Positions 1 through 5,272 of a stretch of 5,272 nucleotides of DNA are shown here, one piece after another. Made by a program: the position numbers and the translations under genes. Below the pieces are notes generated by a model. The model had not been told where the DNA came from. It did no database searches and saw only the letters and a program-made list of their open reading frames with translations. Source of the stretch: Clostridium sp. CAG:590 (GTDB taxonomy: Bacteria > Bacillota > Clostridia > Lachnospirales > Lachnospiraceae); the NCBI GenBank assembly GCA_000431135.1, contig HF987877.1:1-5272 (forward strand), in the 5' to 3' direction. The first letter of the stretch is position 1, and each line of letters begins with the position of its first letter.

Positions 1-32
1 CCGTGAAAACTTACGCTGTGCAAGGGAAGAAA

Positions 33-611
33 TTATTTGATGATGTCGCGTGTAATGTTTGTAAAGAGCTTATGTGTCAGATCTGCCATATACTGGGGAG
101 ATTCCGGTTCCTCTGCGGACAACCAGGATTTCAACATTCCGACTAATCCGGTGAGACAGAATGAGTAGGTATATTTCATATCCGGTGTCGTTTTCGGAAA
201 CTGATTTGCAAGAGATTCAAATACAGTCTCGGCAACAAGTTTTTCTGTCTGTTCTACGAATGCCATATCTCCGTGTGGACCGAGCAGGGCATTGCAGATC
301 TCACGGTTTTCTTCCAGATAGCTGAAGATGTGGACAAGAAATGCCTGTGCTTTGTCTGTGCTTGCTAATGGTTCTATCGGGTTGGAGGTAATGGACAAAC
401 GGATTTCTTCCATAATCTCCTGTTCAATACTTTCTAACATCTGATATATATCTTCGTAATGAAGATAGAAGGTAGAACGGTTAATGTCTACCTCATCTAC
501 TAATTCCGTGACGGTAATCTCACGGATATTTTTCTTTTGCATGAGTCGTGCCAGACCTGCACGTAACTGGGCACGCGTCTTGCGGACTCTTCGGTCAACT
601 TTTCCAGTCAT
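33..611 (-). CDS. TetR/AcrR-family transcriptional repressor, divergent from the YhgE/Pip gene
   Basis: Predicted DNA-binding repressor of 192 aa, a normal TetR-family length. The basic N-terminus (KVDRRVRKTRAQLR) leads into the helix-turn-helix at about residues 33-52, with the family hallmarks TVTELVDEVDINRSTFYLHY followed by ED-IYQML. The rest is helical and ligand-binding/dimerising; the stretch around residues 88-115 (FLVHIFSYLEENREICNALLG) resembles the TetR_C_8 type of C-terminal domain. The start is placed at ATG 611. The open frame reaches ATG 620, but the purine-rich AGAAAGG (627-621 on the minus strand) directly abuts that codon, whereas it lies about 9 nt from ATG 611. It is divergent from the YhgE/Pip gene, as TetR genes often are from their targets, so control of that gene and of itself is inferred. 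The ligand cannot be read from the sequence. The family call is firm; the target is an inference from context. Confidence 0.93.
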   Translation of the reverse strand: MTGKVDRRVRKTRAQLRAGLARLMQKKNIREITVTELVDEVDINRSTFYLHYEDIYQMLESIEQEIMEEIRLSITSNPIEPLASTDKAQAFLVHIFSYLEENREICNALLGPHGDMAFVEQTEKLVAETVFESLANQFPKTTPDMKYTYSFCLTGLVGMLKSWLSAEEPESPQYMADLTHKLFTNITRDIIK

Positions 612-638
612 AGAATTCATCCTTTCTTGATAAACAAA

Positions 639-666
639 ATATTAAAATCTGCCTATAAATAATCAA
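639..666 (-). promoter_or_regulatory. Predicted promoter of the TetR gene
   Basis: On the minus strand there is a -35-like TTGATT (666-661), a 16-nt spacer and a -10-like TAATAT (644-639). Transcription would start near 632, giving a short leader of about 20 nt before ATG 611 that includes the ribosome binding site. Each box matches the sigma-A consensus at 4 of 6 positions, so this is a moderate prediction in an AT-rich region. Confidence 0.35.
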
Positions 667-685
667 TTTGGGGCGTAATTAACGG

Positions 686-714
686 TTGTTTTGTTTCATT
701 AGGTTCAGTATAAT
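686..714 (+). promoter_or_regulatory. Predicted promoter of the YhgE/Pip gene
   Basis: A perfect -10 box TATAAT (709-714) has the weak -35 TTGTTT (686-691) 17 nt upstream. The start would be near 721, leaving a leader of about 150 nt before ATG 875, which is long for a single gene and contains the inverted and direct repeats described separately. The weak -35 leaves room for an activator, or a different promoter closer to the gene may be used; I saw no better-spaced pair there. Confidence 0.4.
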
Positions 715-734
715 ACATTTTGTAATAAAAATCA

Positions 735-777
735 ACACTGTGTTTAGTATTGGAGACAACTTCTATTAAACAAGTGT
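735..777. promoter_or_regulatory. Long imperfect inverted repeat upstream of the YhgE/Pip gene (candidate operator or leader hairpin)
   Basis: The left arm 735-749 (ACACTGTGTTTAGTA) pairs with the right arm 764-777 (TATTAAACAAGTGT). There are 13 Watson-Crick pairs and one G-T wobble (747/766), with one unpaired base (G740) and a 14-nt centre. The left end also contains the short perfect palindrome AACAC-T-GTGTT (734-744). It lies between the predicted promoter and the gene. It could be a repressor site, with two half-sites or one compact palindrome bound by the adjacent TetR protein, or a hairpin in the mRNA leader. The pairing is seen directly; the role is inferred. Confidence 0.45.
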
Positions 778-824
778 ATATTGAATAGTCAATTAAGATT
801 CTATTAAACATGAATCTGTTGAGT
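761..824. repeat. Imperfect direct repeat with 38-bp period in the YhgE/Pip leader
   Basis: TTCTATTAAACA occurs identically at 761-772 and 799-810. The similarity continues downstream, so that 20 of 26 positions match between 761-786 and 799-824. The first copy contains the right arm of the inverted repeat at 735-777. A third TTAAAC core is at 826-831. The spacing is close to 3.6 helical turns. These may be repeated protein-binding half-sites or a decayed short duplication. Confidence 0.5.
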
Positions 825-874
825 GTTAAACGGTTTGAAAAAGTATTTACATAATAAAAAGGAAGGAAAACAAT

Positions 875-3496
875 ATGATTAAAAATGAATGGAAAAGTTT
901 ATGGCATAATAAGTTCATGCTGATCGTAGTGGTTGCAATTATTGCAATTCCGTTAATCTATGCAGGCTTATTTTTGAAATCCATGTGGGATCCATATGGT
1001 CAGGTGGAGAATCTGCCGGTTGCGGTTGTGAATCACGACAAGCCGGTAGAATATGAAGGTAAAACATTGCAGGTCGGCAAAGAATTGGTGGATGAATTAA
1101 AAGATAATGATTCATTGGCATTCAATTTTGTGGATGAAGATGTTGCGAAGCAGGGTCTGAAGAATGGAACCTTTTATATGGTAATTACCATTCCGGAGAA
1201 TTTTTCAGAGAATGCATCTACTTTGATGGATGAAGAGCCAAAGAAAATGCAGCTTACTTATGAGACAAATCCGGGAACCAATTACATTGCTTCTAAGATG
1301 AGTGAAACTGCACTTTCAAAGATAAAAGCTAGTGTGGCAGCAGAAGTTACAAAGACGTATTCAGAGACCGTATTTGATCAGATTCAGACAATCGGGGATG
1401 GTATGCAGGATGCAGCAGACGGTTCACTGGAATTAAAAGAGGGAATTGAGACAGCAGCAGATGGTGCGGATACGATTTCTACCAATTTGAATACGGTTGC
1501 AGACGGTGCCAAAGAATTAAATGAAGGTGCCGGCAAATTAGAAAAAGGAATTAAAGATTATACCGATGGCGCAAGCAAGATCGGAAGCGGTGCAAAGACA
1601 CTTTCCAAAGGAACAAAGACATTACAAAAAGGAACTGATACATTAGCAACAAAAGGAAAGACATATACGGAAGGAGTATCTTCCCTTGCAGATGGTGTGA
1701 CTGCGTACGTTGGTGGTGCTTCACAGTTAGCGGAGGGTGCCAAACAGTTATCGGCATTAGAAAACTTAGGAGCCGTATCTTCCGGAATTCGTCAGTTAAA
1801 TTCCGCAGTTACCAATGGAGAGGATTCTATGGTAGCAGGTACAAAGAAGTTAAAAGAAGGAATTGGAACGATGAAGACGCAAGTTGAGGCTACGTCCGGT
1901 TCCTTATCCGGATTAAATGATGCAGTAAGCAGTATCAGCAGTTTAGGTTCCGGGCTTAGTGCGGCAGGAAATGCAGTAAGCGAGGCTGTTGCAGCTGCAG
2001 ATTCCGTTAAGAACACAGCAGATAGTACGAATACTGCAATTGACGGTCTTGCCGACCGGAATGCAAAGATTGATAGCGTGATCGCAGCTTTGCAATCTGC
2101 ACAGGATGAAAATCATGATTTTTCTGCTCAGATCGATCAATTGAAAGCAGCAAAGGGCAATGTGCCATCAAAGGTTTCAACAAGTGAGATCGGTTCTGCA
2201 AAGGGAGCATTTCAGACGTGCGGCGGAGCGCTGAATAGTGCAAAGACGACTTTGGCAGGAATGAGCGGAAGTATTTCTCAGTTATCCGGAGCAGCTACGT
2301 CTATGGCAAAACTGAATGCCGGACTAAATGATGCATATAAGGGAGCTGCTGCTTTAGAAACAGGAGCACAGCAGGTTTCTGCCGGATTACAGAAATTAGA
2401 GAGATCAACCGCAGCATTCCCAACTGCAGCGGCAGGAATTACAGCCTTGAATAAAGGATTTGATACCTTAACAGCTAACAATGACGCATTAACTTCCGGT
2501 GCAACTGCATTAAAGACAAATACGCCTGCGGTGACACAGGGTATTGCAAGTCTGGCAACCGGTGCAAAACAGTTAGATGCCGGTGCAAAAACATTATTAA
2601 ATGGCACGAATACATTGACTGCTAATAATCAGACACTGATCAGTGGTGTAAGTCAGCTGACAAGTGGCACGGCCAGTCTTTCGGAGGGCTCTTCAAAACT
2701 ATATGATGGATCATTGGATCTGGTTGAGGGTATGAACAAGCTTCAGGATGGTTCCAAGGAATTACATAACGGAATCAAAGATGGAGCAGAAGAAGTGAAA
2801 GAAGTAAAAACGAATGATAAAACATATGAAATGTTTGCAGAACCGGTAGAAGATGACGAAACAAAGATTACAACGGTAGAAAACAATGGTCATGCAATGG
2901 CACCATATATGATGTCTGTGGGACTTTGGGTTGGATGTCTTGCATTCTGTCTGATCTACCCACTGATGTCTTATAAGGGTGAGTTAAAGTCCGGTCTTGC
3001 ATGGTGGGCAAGCAAAGCAACCGTACTATATCCAGTTGCAATCTTACAGGGTGCGATATTGATCATTGCATTGAATAAACTTGTTGGTTTCCATCCGGTT
3101 GAATACGGAAAGACGATAGCGTTTGCGTGTCTGACGGCGGTAACATTTACTTCGATCATGTACTTCTTTAATATATGGCTTGGAAAAGTTGGAAGCTTCT
3201 TAATGCTTGTATTTATGGTTGTACAGTTAGCGGGTTCTGCCGGAACCTATCCGGTTGAGCTTTCTCCGGAGTTTGTATCAAAGATTCATGATCTGGTACC
3301 ATTTACTTATACAGTAAATGCGTTCCGCAGCACGATCTGTGGCGGAGAGAGTATTGCGAAATCAGTTCAGGTGCTGGTTGTTCTGTTGATTCTGTTTACG
3401 GCAGCAACCATCGTATCGTTCCATTTCAAGGGAATTGCAAAGAAAAAAGGAAAGACCCTTCCGTATGACTGGTTAGAAGAAAGAGGATTGGCATAA
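875..3496 (+). CDS. YhgE/Pip-family membrane protein with large heptad-repeat external domain
   Basis: Multi-pass cell-envelope protein of 873 aa in the YhgE/Pip family (phage infection protein of Lactococcus, YhgE of Bacillus; related in layout to the EsaA/YueB proteins of type VII secretion). A positively charged N-terminus precedes one membrane helix (about 14-33). A large external region follows (about 34-675). Five further helices lie near 677-699, 712-737, 744-765, 773-790 and 829-850, resembling an ABC-2-type permease domain. The family motif (GTYPVELSPEF, then LVPFTYTVNAFRS) is at about residues 790-819. The external region holds Gly-Leu heptads at 176-288 and 521-633, predicting a long stalk. 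GGAAGG (861-866) lies 8 nt from ATG 875. The gene is monocistronic, ends at a hairpin terminator and is divergent from a TetR gene. Transport, secretion or surface-receptor roles have been suggested for the family; the substrate is unknown. The family call is firm, the function is not. Confidence 0.93.
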   Translation: MIKNEWKSLWHNKFMLIVVVAIIAIPLIYAGLFLKSMWDPYGQVENLPVAVVNHDKPVEYEGKTLQVGKELVDELKDNDSLAFNFVDEDVAKQGLKNGTFYMVITIPENFSENASTLMDEEPKKMQLTYETNPGTNYIASKMSETALSKIKASVAAEVTKTYSETVFDQIQTIGDGMQDAADGSLELKEGIETAADGADTISTNLNTVADGAKELNEGAGKLEKGIKDYTDGASKIGSGAKTLSKGTKTLQKGTDTLATKGKTYTEGVSSLADGVTAYVGGASQLAEGAKQLSALENLGAVSSGIRQLNSAVTNGEDSMVAGTKKLKEGIGTMKTQVEATSGSLSGLNDAVSSISSLGSGLSAAGNAVSEAVAAADSVKNTADSTNTAIDGLADRNAKIDSVIAALQSAQDENHDFSAQIDQLKAAKGNVPSKVSTSEIGSAKGAFQTCGGALNSAKTTLAGMSGSISQLSGAATSMAKLNAGLNDAYKGAAALETGAQQVSAGLQKLERSTAAFPTAAAGITALNKGFDTLTANNDALTSGATALKTNTPAVTQGIASLATGAKQLDAGAKTLLNGTNTLTANNQTLISGVSQLTSGTASLSEGSSKLYDGSLDLVEGMNKLQDGSKELHNGIKDGAEEVKEVKTNDKTYEMFAEPVEDDETKITTVENNGHAMAPYMMSVGLWVGCLAFCLIYPLMSYKGELKSGLAWWASKATVLYPVAILQGAILIIALNKLVGFHPVEYGKTIAFACLTAVTFTSIMYFFNIWLGKVGSFLMLVFMVVQLAGSAGTYPVELSPEFVSKIHDLVPFTYTVNAFRSTICGGESIAKSVQVLVVLLILFTAATIVSFHFKGIAKKKGKTLPYDWLEERGLA
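1400..1738 (+). repeat. First glycine-heptad block of the YhgE/Pip protein
   Basis: This stretch encodes residues 176-288. Glycine recurs every seven residues at 15 of 17 register positions (176, 183, 190, 197, 211 ... 288), with Asn 204 and Lys 260 as the exceptions. Leu or Ile commonly sits three residues before the next Gly or three after it, as in KELNEG, KLEKG and KTLSKG. This matches the heptad repeats known from YhgE/Pip proteins and suggests a helical stalk. Confidence 0.85.
2435..2773 (+). repeat. Second glycine-heptad block of the YhgE/Pip protein
   Basis: This stretch encodes residues 521-633. Glycine recurs every seven residues at 14 of 17 register positions, with Asn 535, Thr 549 and Asn 584 as the exceptions. 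A shorter run in another register (Gly 483, 490, 497, 504) precedes it across a proline-containing break. The block has the same length as the first, which fits an antiparallel pairing of the two halves of the stalk. Confidence 0.85.
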
Positions 3497-3515
3497 TTTA
3501 TTCAATATAGTTTAT

Positions 3516-3593
3516 AAAAACGGTCTTATGAAACAATGCATCGGCATATGGGTGAATGTGCCAAAGCCGGAGTTTTGTAAGATCGTTTTTTTT
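3516..3593 (+). terminator. Intrinsic terminator with a long stem and structured apex after the YhgE/Pip gene
   Basis: Positions 3516-3534 pair with 3572-3590 over 19 consecutive pairs, counting three G-T wobbles and the flanking A/T tract. The core is ACGGTCTTA (3520-3528) against TAAGATCGT (3578-3586). A run of eight T (3586-3593) follows the G/C part. The start lies 19 nt after the stop codon. The apex is not a small loop: it contains a second hairpin, GGCATAT (3543-3549) with ATGTGCC (3556-3562) and a 6-nt loop. The A-tract on the left could allow termination in the opposite direction too. Confidence 0.85.
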
Positions 3594-3618
3594 ATGAGAA
3601 AGTATTGTAGGGGAAGTC

Positions 3619-3647
3619 TTGCAATTTGTGAATGCCTTTGATATAAT
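3619..3647 (+). promoter_or_regulatory. Extended -10 promoter of the yicC-gmk-rpoZ operon
   Basis: TTGCAA (3619-3624), a 17-nt spacer and a perfect TATAAT (3642-3647) preceded by TG at 3639-3640 (TGnTATAAT) make a strong sigma-A-type promoter. Transcription would start near 3654, giving a leader of about 34 nt before GTG 3688. With the terminator just upstream, this indicates that the housekeeping operon is expressed independently of the YhgE/Pip gene. Confidence 0.75.
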
Positions 3648-3687
3648 AACTTGTATTGTTTAAATTGAAGCAAAGCAGGTGAAACTA

Positions 3688-4566
3688 GTGATAAAAAGTA
3701 TGACAGGCTTCGGTCGGAGTGAAAGCATTACCCAAGAACGAAAGATAGTAATCGAGATGAAATCCGTGAATCACAGATATTGTGATCTGAACATTAAGAT
3801 GCCAAAGAAATTCAACTTCTTTGAAGCGGCAATCCGTAATCATTTGAAGAAGTATATAGGCAGAGGTAAGGTAGATATATTCATTACCTATGAAGATTAC
3901 ACAGAGAGTAATGTATGCGTCAAATATAACGCAGAACTTGCAAAGGAATATGTAAGATATTTGCAGCAGATGTCAGAGGATTTTGCACTGAAGAGTGATT
4001 TGTCAGCAGTTTCCCTTTCAAGATTTCCGGAAGTGCTTACGTTAGAAGAACAATCGATTGATACCGATGAATTATGGAAAGAACTGGTGGTATGCTTAGA
4101 TGAAGCAGCGACGCAGTTTGTTGAATCGAGAACCAAAGAAGGAGAGACACTTAAGCAGGATCTGATCGCGAAGTTAGATGGCATGATCGACATGGTGGAT
4201 TACATTGAATCGGTTTCCCCATCTTTGATTGAATCTTATCGTAAGCGTTTAGAGGATAAGGTGAAGGAGTTGTTAGACGGAACTGCGATAGACGAGAGCA
4301 GAATTGCTACTGAAGTTACGATTTATGCGGATAAGATATGCGTGGATGAAGAGACCGTACGTTTGAGAAGTCATATTGAGAATACCAAAGCAATCCTGTT
4401 AGAAGGTGGCAATGTTGGACGCAAGTTAGATTTTATTGCTCAGGAAATGAACCGTGAAGCGAATACGATTTTGTCTAAGGCGGACAGTTTAGATGTGTCT
4501 AATAAGGCAATTGACTTAAAGACAGAGATAGAAAAGGTCAGAGAACAGATACAGAATATAGAGTAG
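3688..4566 (+). CDS. yicC: YicC/YloC-family endoribonuclease
   Basis: Member of the YicC/YloC family (292 aa, close to the usual 285-295), cytoplasmic proteins reported to act as endoribonucleases or RNA-decay factors. The N-terminal YicC_N domain opens with the family signature MIKSMTGFGRSE and has SVNHRYCD at about 26-33. The C-terminal DUF1732 domain carries the conserved GRKLDFIAQEMNRE-NTI-SK stretch at about 244-264. GTG 3688 is chosen as start: AGGTG (3677-3681) lies 6 nt upstream and the product then begins like its relatives. GTG 3679 in the same frame would overlap that ribosome binding site, and ATG 3700 would cut into the signature. It is first in an operon with gmk and rpoZ, 13 nt before gmk, under the promoter at 3619-3647. 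All expected motifs are present; I see no damage. Confidence 0.93.
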   Translation: MIKSMTGFGRSESITQERKIVIEMKSVNHRYCDLNIKMPKKFNFFEAAIRNHLKKYIGRGKVDIFITYEDYTESNVCVKYNAELAKEYVRYLQQMSEDFALKSDLSAVSLSRFPEVLTLEEQSIDTDELWKELVVCLDEAATQFVESRTKEGETLKQDLIAKLDGMIDMVDYIESVSPSLIESYRKRLEDKVKELLDGTAIDESRIATEVTIYADKICVDEETVRLRSHIENTKAILLEGGNVGRKLDFIAQEMNREANTILSKADSLDVSNKAIDLKTEIEKVREQIQNIE

Positions 4567-4579
4567 AGGGTTGAGGCAT

Positions 4580-5215
4580 ATGAATAAGAAAGGCGAATTG
4601 ATTGTCATTTCCGGATTTTCCGGAGTTGGCAAGGGAACTGTCGTTAAGAAGCTGATTGAGAAATATCATTATAGTCTTTCTGTTTCGGCAACTACAAGAG
4701 CGCCCAGACCGGGAGAAATAGACGGCAAGGATTATCATTTTAAGACAGTCGAAGAGTTTCGGAATCTGATTGATTATAATGGATTTATTGAATGGGCTCA
4801 GTATGTTGAGAATTACTATGGAACTCCGAGAAAATATGTAGAGGATGAGCTGGCGAAGGGACAGGATGTCATTTTAGAGATTGAAGTACAGGGTGCAATG
4901 CACATTAAGGAACAGTATCCGGATGCGGTACTGATATTCCTGACAGCACCGAATGCAGCGACTTTACAACAACGCTTAGAGGGACGCGGTACAGAAGAAA
5001 AGAAAGTAATTGCTAAGAGATTGAAGAGGGCATATGAAGAGACAGATGATATGCCACAGTATGATTATCTGGTTGTCAATGATGATTTAGATACCTGTGT
5101 GGATGATGTACATGCGGTTATCCGTGCAGAGAGTTTTAAGACGCAGAAACATAATGATTATATTAACAATATGAAAGAAGAATTAAATGCAATTCGAAAG
5201 GAGATTTTATCATGA
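4580..5215 (+). CDS. gmk: Guanylate kinase
   Basis: ATP:GMP phosphotransferase making GDP from GMP, essential for GTP/dGTP supply and for recycling GMP. The product is 211 aa, typical for bacterial enzymes. The P-loop is GFSGVGKGT at residues 12-20 (Phe where many relatives have Pro). The GMP-binding region includes SVSATTRAPRPGE (34-46), DYHF (51-54), FIEWA (69-73) and the NYYGTP motif (78-83). LEIEVQGA is at 99-106, the lid has RLEGRGTEE (132-140) and an arginine-rich helix (KRLKR), and the base-contacting YDYLVVNDDL is at 161-170. ATG 4580 is chosen because AGAGGG (4565-4570) lies 9 nt upstream and the product then starts MNKKGELIVISG as in relatives; TTG 4571 in the same frame is too close to that site. 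It is 13 nt after yicC and overlaps rpoZ. Confidence 0.97.
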   Translation: MNKKGELIVISGFSGVGKGTVVKKLIEKYHYSLSVSATTRAPRPGEIDGKDYHFKTVEEFRNLIDYNGFIEWAQYVENYYGTPRKYVEDELAKGQDVILEIEVQGAMHIKEQYPDAVLIFLTAPNAATLQQRLEGRGTEEKKVIAKRLKRAYEETDDMPQYDYLVVNDDLDTCVDDVHAVIRAESFKTQKHNDYINNMKEELNAIRKEILS

Positions 5216-5272
5216 TACATCCATCTTATACGGATTTAATGGCAGTTGTAAACAGTGAGGGTGAACCGGGGG
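5212..5272 (+). CDS. rpoZ: RNA polymerase omega subunit, N-terminal part (cut by window end)
   Basis: The first 20 codons read MIHPSYTDLMAVVNSEGEPG, which resembles the N-terminus of clostridial omega subunits (M-HPSYTDLM--VN). Omega binds the beta' subunit and aids assembly and stability of RNA polymerase. The start ATG 5212 overlaps the gmk stop as ATGA, and AAAGGAG (5197-5203), inside the end of gmk, lies 8 nt upstream, so translation is probably coupled. The gene following gmk in Firmicutes is commonly rpoZ, which supports the call. The remainder of the gene lies beyond the window, so integrity cannot be judged. Confidence 0.88.
   Translation, partial: MIHPSYTDLMAVVNSEGEPG

Noticed and set aside
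1..32. Stretch downstream of the TetR stop codon
   Set aside because: It is too short to judge; I see no clear hairpin with T-tract and no coding start or end that can be supported.
780..793. Small palindrome ATTGA-atag-TCAAT in the YhgE/Pip leader
   Set aside because: Five-base AT-rich arms are expected by chance in this sequence; it is weaker than the 735-777 dyad and not repeated.
826..839. Imperfect palindrome TTAAAC-G-GTTTGA just upstream of the YhgE/Pip ribosome binding site
   Set aside because: It is short, with a mismatch or wobble, and AT-rich; it is mentioned only because it shares the TTAAAC core with the direct repeat, which is not enough for a separate call.
1400..1738. Phase-variable tandem repeat in the heptad-coding DNA
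   Set aside because: The repetition is at the protein level; the 21-bp units differ widely in DNA sequence, so slipped-strand variation is unlikely.
1551..2607. Several minus-strand open frames of 60-110 codons inside the YhgE/Pip gene
   Set aside because: They are shadows of the repetitive Gly/Ala/Leu-rich coding sequence, with Pro/Val/Ser/Ala-rich translations, no convincing ribosome binding sites and no recognisable domains.
3516..3593. Possible cyclic-di-GMP or other known riboswitch suggested by GCCAAAGCCGGAG
   Set aside because: The rest of the conserved core of that class is missing and the element lies after a stop codon and before a separate promoter, so terminator is the better explanation.
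3897..4193. 98-codon minus-strand open frame within yicC
   Set aside because: It lies wholly inside a well-conserved gene, has a serine-rich low-complexity translation and no ribosome binding site or promoter that I could see.

Overview
This window looks like a chromosomal segment from a low-to-moderate GC Firmicute of the Clostridia, most likely a Lachnospiraceae relative. The main evidence is the gene order yicC - gmk - rpoZ, the omega N-terminus (MIHPSYTDLM...), the guanylate kinase N-terminus (GFSGVGKGT P-loop) and the strong AGG-type ribosome binding sites. The taxonomic call is an inference from remembered family sequences, not from a search.

Layout: (1) Positions 33-611, minus strand, hold a TetR/AcrR-type repressor gene. 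(2) Positions 612-874 are a divergent control region with a predicted promoter for each flanking gene, a long imperfect inverted repeat (735-777) and a 38-bp-period direct repeat. (3) Positions 875-3496, plus strand, hold a large YhgE/Pip-family membrane protein (873 aa) with one N-terminal and five C-terminal membrane segments around a roughly 640-residue external domain built of glycine-leucine heptads. (4) Positions 3497-3687 contain a long hairpin followed by a T-tract (a terminator with a large structured apex), then a strong extended -10 promoter. (5) Positions 3688-5272 are a housekeeping operon: yicC (endoribonuclease/RNA-decay factor family), gmk (guanylate kinase) and the first 20 codons of rpoZ (RNA polymerase omega), which overlaps gmk by an ATGA stop/start.

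The TetR gene and the YhgE/Pip gene form a divergent pair, so the repressor probably controls the membrane protein and perhaps itself. The yicC-gmk-rpoZ operon appears to be transcribed independently and links RNA turnover, GMP-to-GDP phosphorylation and RNA polymerase assembly. The small gene remA (DUF370), which often sits between yicC and gmk in Firmicutes, is absent here.

Three starts are placed inside the longest open frames because ribosome-binding-site spacing and family N-termini favour it: the TetR gene at 611, yicC at GTG 3688 and gmk at ATG 4580. I found no mobile elements, tRNA/rRNA genes, CRISPR arrays or broken genes. The most unusual items are the mirror-symmetric heptad architecture of the YhgE protein, the structured control region upstream of it, and the oversized terminator hairpin downstream of it.
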